Source of the DNA: DASVBJ01 sp036375895
GTDB lineage: Bacteria; Actinomycetota; Actinomycetes; JACCUZ01
Direction of reading: 5' to 3'
DNA length: 16,555 nt
NCBI GenBank assembly: GCA_036375895.1
Contig: DASVBJ010000358.1
Location: 1 to 16,555 of the forward strand
How positions within the stretch are numbered: the first letter of the stretch is position 1; each line of letters opens with the position of its first letter. Below, piece by piece: positions 14,330 to 16,555 of this stretch. Position numbers and translations under genes: made by a program. The notes under the pieces were generated by a model. The model was not told the DNA's origin, did not search any database, and saw nothing but the letters and a program-made list of their open reading frames with translations.

Positions 14330-15919
14330 TCAGCCGAGTGACACGCCGGCGAGGACGGGCAGCCAGTAGCCCGCGTAGCGGCCGCGGTCGACGAGCACGT
14401 GCAGCCGGCCGTTGACGACCGCGCTCGCGACGAACGTCGTGCTCGTGGGACCGCTGTAGGTGGCTTTGGTGCTGGATGAGACGGTCGAGGTGCCGCTCAC
14501 GAAGCGGTAGCCCGTCCAGGTGCCGGCGGCCAGGGTCACCGGCCGGCGGGGCAGGTAGTCGTGCCGGAGCACGAAGCGTCGCAGCGCGACCCGGGACGCT
14601 GCCTCGGGCACCCAGTAGCCCGCGAAGGCGCCCTTCGTGACCCGGTAGTAGATGCCGTGGAGGCGGATCCGCTGGCGACGGTCCGCCGGCGCGGAGGACG
14701 CCGACGGCAGCCATTTCGTCAGGCGGCCGGTGACCCTCCCCCCGCTGTCGAAGCGGTAGCCGGTGTGCCAACCCCTGACGAAGGTCACCTGGCCCGGCTG
14801 GACGGGATCGGGGTAGTCGGCGCGGTAGACATCCGCGACCTGGGCGAACCACGGCGTACCCGTGAGGTGCTGCAGGCTGAGCAGCTGCTCCCGGTGCACG
14901 GCCTGGTAGTGCGCGTTGGCGATGTTGTGCAGCAGGGAGTAGCGGCTGATCCAGGAAGGCCGGCGGAACGCCGTGGCCGCCGTCTGTCTGACGGTGGTGA
15001 CCGCGCCGTCGAAGACCCGGCGGCCGTCTTCGTGCAGCTGCTCGGTGTCCGCGGCGACGGGCACCAGCCGCAGGTAGTCGTAGACGCCGTAGATCGCGAA
15101 GATCGACCCGTTGAGGACTCGTTCGCTGCGGCTCGTGGGCCAGCGCGGGTACTCCTCGAGCCACAGGAGGCCGCCGTCGTCCACATGAGTGACCCACGGC
15201 AGGCCCTCGGCGGGCGGCAGGGAGAGGCTTCGCATCGTCTCGGTCGCCGCCGTCAGCCAGGTGGCGTCCTGCGTCGTCTGCCACAGCCGGGTGAACAGGC
15301 TGAGCGCCCCACCCTGCGCCATCGCGCTGTACCACGGGGCGGGCATGTTCACCGACGCGTCGCCCGCGACCGCGAAGTCGAAGGTGTAGGCGAACCACAG
15401 GGCGTCGCGGGACCTGACGGCCTTGTCGACCAGGTGCTGGCCGGCCGCGAGGGCATGCGTGAGATACCACCTGTCTCCGGTCAGCCGGTAGCTCTCCAGC
15501 CAGCGCAGCCCGAACACCGCCTGGTTCGAAGGATGCTCGTGGGCGACCCCGTCGACCAGCCGCAGCGGCACGCCTGTCTCGGTGCTGGGCGTGGGCACCG
15601 TCTTCCCCACCGGCGCCGCGAGCGCGTACGGCAGCCAGGGGTCGCCGACGGCGACCGGGGCCGCACCGGAGGTCTGGAAGTCCGGCAGACCCGGGGTAGG
15701 CGTGGCGGCCAGCGTCGACCACCGTTGCTGGCCGGAGATGACGGCAGCGACGTCGCGCGACGGCGGCCCGGCACGTCCCACGTCGAGCAGGTCCGGGACC
15801 GCCTGCTGGGACACCGCCGGGCGCCGGTCGGGGAGCCGGTCGTCGGCGAGAGCTGGAGCGCCCGTCGACACCACCGCCAGAGCGGCGAGAACCGCCAGCG
15901 CAGCACGCCCACCGGACAT
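14330..15919 (-). CDS. Secreted D-glucuronyl C5-epimerase-domain protein with two C-terminal repeats
   Basis: 529 aa from ATG 15919-15917, which has GGGGGAGG 9 nt upstream; a TTG two codons earlier is too close to that site. Sec signal peptide: hydrophobic AALAVLAALAVVSTGAPALA, cleavage likely after Ala25. The central domain carries marks of the D-glucuronyl C5-epimerase C-terminal family: WYSAMAQGGALSLFTRLW (196-213), LWLEEYPRWP (252-261), LNGSIFAIYGVYDYL (269-283) and AHYQAVHREQLLSL (336-349, Tyr338/His342). The family inverts C5 of glucuronate units in polymers such as heparosan; the substrate here is unknown. Two related units follow (about 378-446 and 461-528), each with TGYRF near the start and AGYWVP/AGYWLP near the end. 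They are probably beta modules for wall or glycan binding. Neighbours give no pathway. Confidence 0.8.
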   Translation of the reverse strand: MSGGRAALAVLAALAVVSTGAPALADDRLPDRRPAVSQQAVPDLLDVGRAGPPSRDVAAVISGQQRWSTLAATPTPGLPDFQTSGAAPVAVGDPWLPYALAAPVGKTVPTPSTETGVPLRLVDGVAHEHPSNQAVFGLRWLESYRLTGDRWYLTHALAAGQHLVDKAVRSRDALWFAYTFDFAVAGDASVNMPAPWYSAMAQGGALSLFTRLWQTTQDATWLTAATETMRSLSLPPAEGLPWVTHVDDGGLLWLEEYPRWPTSRSERVLNGSIFAIYGVYDYLRLVPVAADTEQLHEDGRRVFDGAVTTVRQTAATAFRRPSWISRYSLLHNIANAHYQAVHREQLLSLQHLTGTPWFAQVADVYRADYPDPVQPGQVTFVRGWHTGYRFDSGGRVTGRLTKWLPSASSAPADRRQRIRLHGIYYRVTKGAFAGYWVPEAASRVALRRFVLRHDYLPRRPVTLAAGTWTGYRFVSGTSTVSSSTKATYSGPTSTTFVASAVVNGRLHVLVDRGRYAGYWLPVLAGVSLG

Positions 15920-16051
15920 CGACAACCGCCTCCCCCGTCCGCGGTTGCCCCATCTCGCCCCGCGTCGTCCTGAAAGGGTATGGCTTGTCGCACCCGCGCG
16001 TGGGTCGTTTCGCTGTTCTGGGCGCGACGCAGCGACCGGGGATGCCGACGG

Positions 16052-16255
16052 TCAGCCGACGGCGTCGCTGGGGTCGTCGGCCGACTCGACCGTGAGCGCG
16101 TCGTACACCCGACGGAGGTGGTCACGCTGGGTGCGGATCATGCGGCGGTACGCCGGGTTGTCGGTGTGCGAGATCTCCATCGAGAGGTCTCCCAACCGAC
16201 GGCCGAGGAAGCCCCGCAGGGCATCAGCCTCGTCGGCGCTGAGCTCGAGCTGCAT
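16052..16255 (-). CDS. Small conserved hypothetical protein
   Basis: 67 aa: an acidic, largely helical cytoplasmic protein. MQLELSADEADALRGFLGRR begins with a beta strand and amphipathic helix; EISHTDNPAYRRMIRTQRDHLRRVYDAL is a second helix. The DNPAYRRxxRxQxxxL pattern recurs in small actinobacterial proteins of unknown function. The ATG at 16255-16253 has AGGAGG 6 nt upstream, which decides the start over a longer reading frame opening at 16462. No catalytic motif is seen. The spacer between this gene and the epimerase start (15920-16051) shows no gene. Confidence 0.75.
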   Translation of the reverse strand: MQLELSADEADALRGFLGRRLGDLSMEISHTDNPAYRRMIRTQRDHLRRVYDALTVESADDPSDAVG

Positions 16256-16392
16256 GCGGGCCTCCTGGCGGTCGGGTCCAGCATGCACCCGGCCAAACGG
16301 CTGGTGCCAGACCTGTGCGGAGCGGCCCCACGACGAGGATGCCGGCCACCCCCAACAGGTCGGCGGCGCGGCGGTCCCGCAGCAGCCGGTGC

Positions 16393-16555
16393 TCACGGAT
16401 GCGACGGCGACGGAGGAGCGCCCTCCACCTCGAAGAGCAGCTCGTCCTCGTAGCACCACCACCAGTCCTCGCCGGGCTCGAAGGACCGGATGAGGGGGTG
16501 GCTGGGGTGCTGCCGCCAGTGGGCGGTCGCATGACGGTTCGGGGAGTTGTCGCAG
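16393..16555 (-). CDS. UBP-type zinc finger protein, C-terminal part (cut by window edge)
   Basis: 54 residues to the stop (TGA at 16395-16393) are in the window; the N terminus lies beyond the right edge. The sequence begins CDNSPNRHATAHWRQHPSHPLIRSFEPGEDWWWCYEDELLFE, in pieces CDNSPNRHATAHWRQHPSHP and IRSFEPGEDWWWCYEDELLF. This matches the second half of the ubiquitin-hydrolase-type zinc finger (zf-UBP): Cys, H-A-H and H-P metal ligands, then the W-W-C-Y strand. Stand-alone bacterial copies are common in actinobacteria and their role is not established. The 137-nt gap to the next gene (16256-16392) shows no gene. Confidence 0.82.
   Translation of the reverse strand, partial: CDNSPNRHATAHWRQHPSHPLIRSFEPGEDWWWCYEDELLFEVEGAPPSPSHP

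Noticed and set aside
14307..14336. 8-bp inverted repeat (cggctgac/gtcagccg) at the epimerase stop codon as terminator
   Set aside because: Short stem with a 14-nt loop overlapping the stop codon and no U-tract; easily a chance match at this GC content.
14561..15973. 470-codon plus-strand frame opposite the epimerase gene
   Set aside because: Arg/Gly/Val-rich shadow. The minus strand has a ribosome binding site, signal peptide and epimerase motifs.
16030..16070. 7-bp inverted pair cagcgac/gtcgctg around the 3' end of the small hypothetical gene
   Set aside because: Weak stem with a long, unstructured interior; not enough for a terminator call.
1..16555. Defence island, prophage, secondary-metabolite cluster or insertion sequence
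   Set aside because: No transposase, integrase, nuclease, toxin-antitoxin, PKS/NRPS or phage structural gene is visible on either strand; gene content is mostly housekeeping, transport and envelope.

Overview
The window is GC-rich throughout, with strong G/C preference at third codon positions, frequent GTG/TTG starts and short intergenic gaps. This fits a member of the Actinomycetota. It carries a dedicated topoisomerase IV pair (ParC/ParE) next to a DUF7455-type zinc-ribbon gene. That points to a Streptomyces/Nocardioides/Kineosporia-like lineage rather than mycobacteria, which lack topoisomerase IV. The genus cannot be named from the sequence alone.

Layout, left to right. (1) The 5' end of a PfkB-family sugar kinase gene runs off the left edge on the minus strand (1-519). 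(2) A repeat-rich intergenic region (520-847) holds three copies of a 25-nt motif, two of them as an inverted pair, followed by a 24-nt-period tandem duplication. (3) The topoisomerase IV block: parC on the plus strand, translationally coupled by a GTGA overlap to a GNAT acetyltransferase, faces parE on the minus strand. Between them lie two minus-strand genes, a membrane-anchored protein with an HEAMH zincin motif and a 75-residue single-span membrane protein. (4) A 350-nt gap leads to a 76-residue zinc-ribbon protein closed by a perfect 20-bp terminator hairpin, then an App1-type (DUF2183) phosphatase with a coding 9-bp minisatellite.

(5) A peptide/oligopeptide ABC importer module (8936-12826) is ordered permease C, lipoprotein binding protein, permease B, with no ATPase gene in the window. 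A 15-bp hairpin separates the binding-protein gene from the second permease gene. (6) A CmcI/rhamnosyl O-methyltransferase-like SAM enzyme sits behind a recognisable promoter. Its stop codon shares a palindromic CTAG with the stop codon of a convergent pyridoxamine-oxidase-like flavin/F420 split-barrel protein. (7) On the minus strand there is a secreted protein with a D-glucuronyl C5-epimerase-like domain and two C-terminal beta-type repeats, then a small conserved hypothetical gene and a truncated UBP-type zinc finger gene at the right edge.

Most of the window is ordinary chromosomal core and near-core content. I see no prophage, transposase, CRISPR array or recognisable defence island. The points most worth a second look are the secreted C5-epimerase-like protein with its duplicated C-terminal module, the ATPase-less reordered importer with its internal hairpin, the minisatellite inside the App1 phosphatase, and the repeat family upstream of parC.
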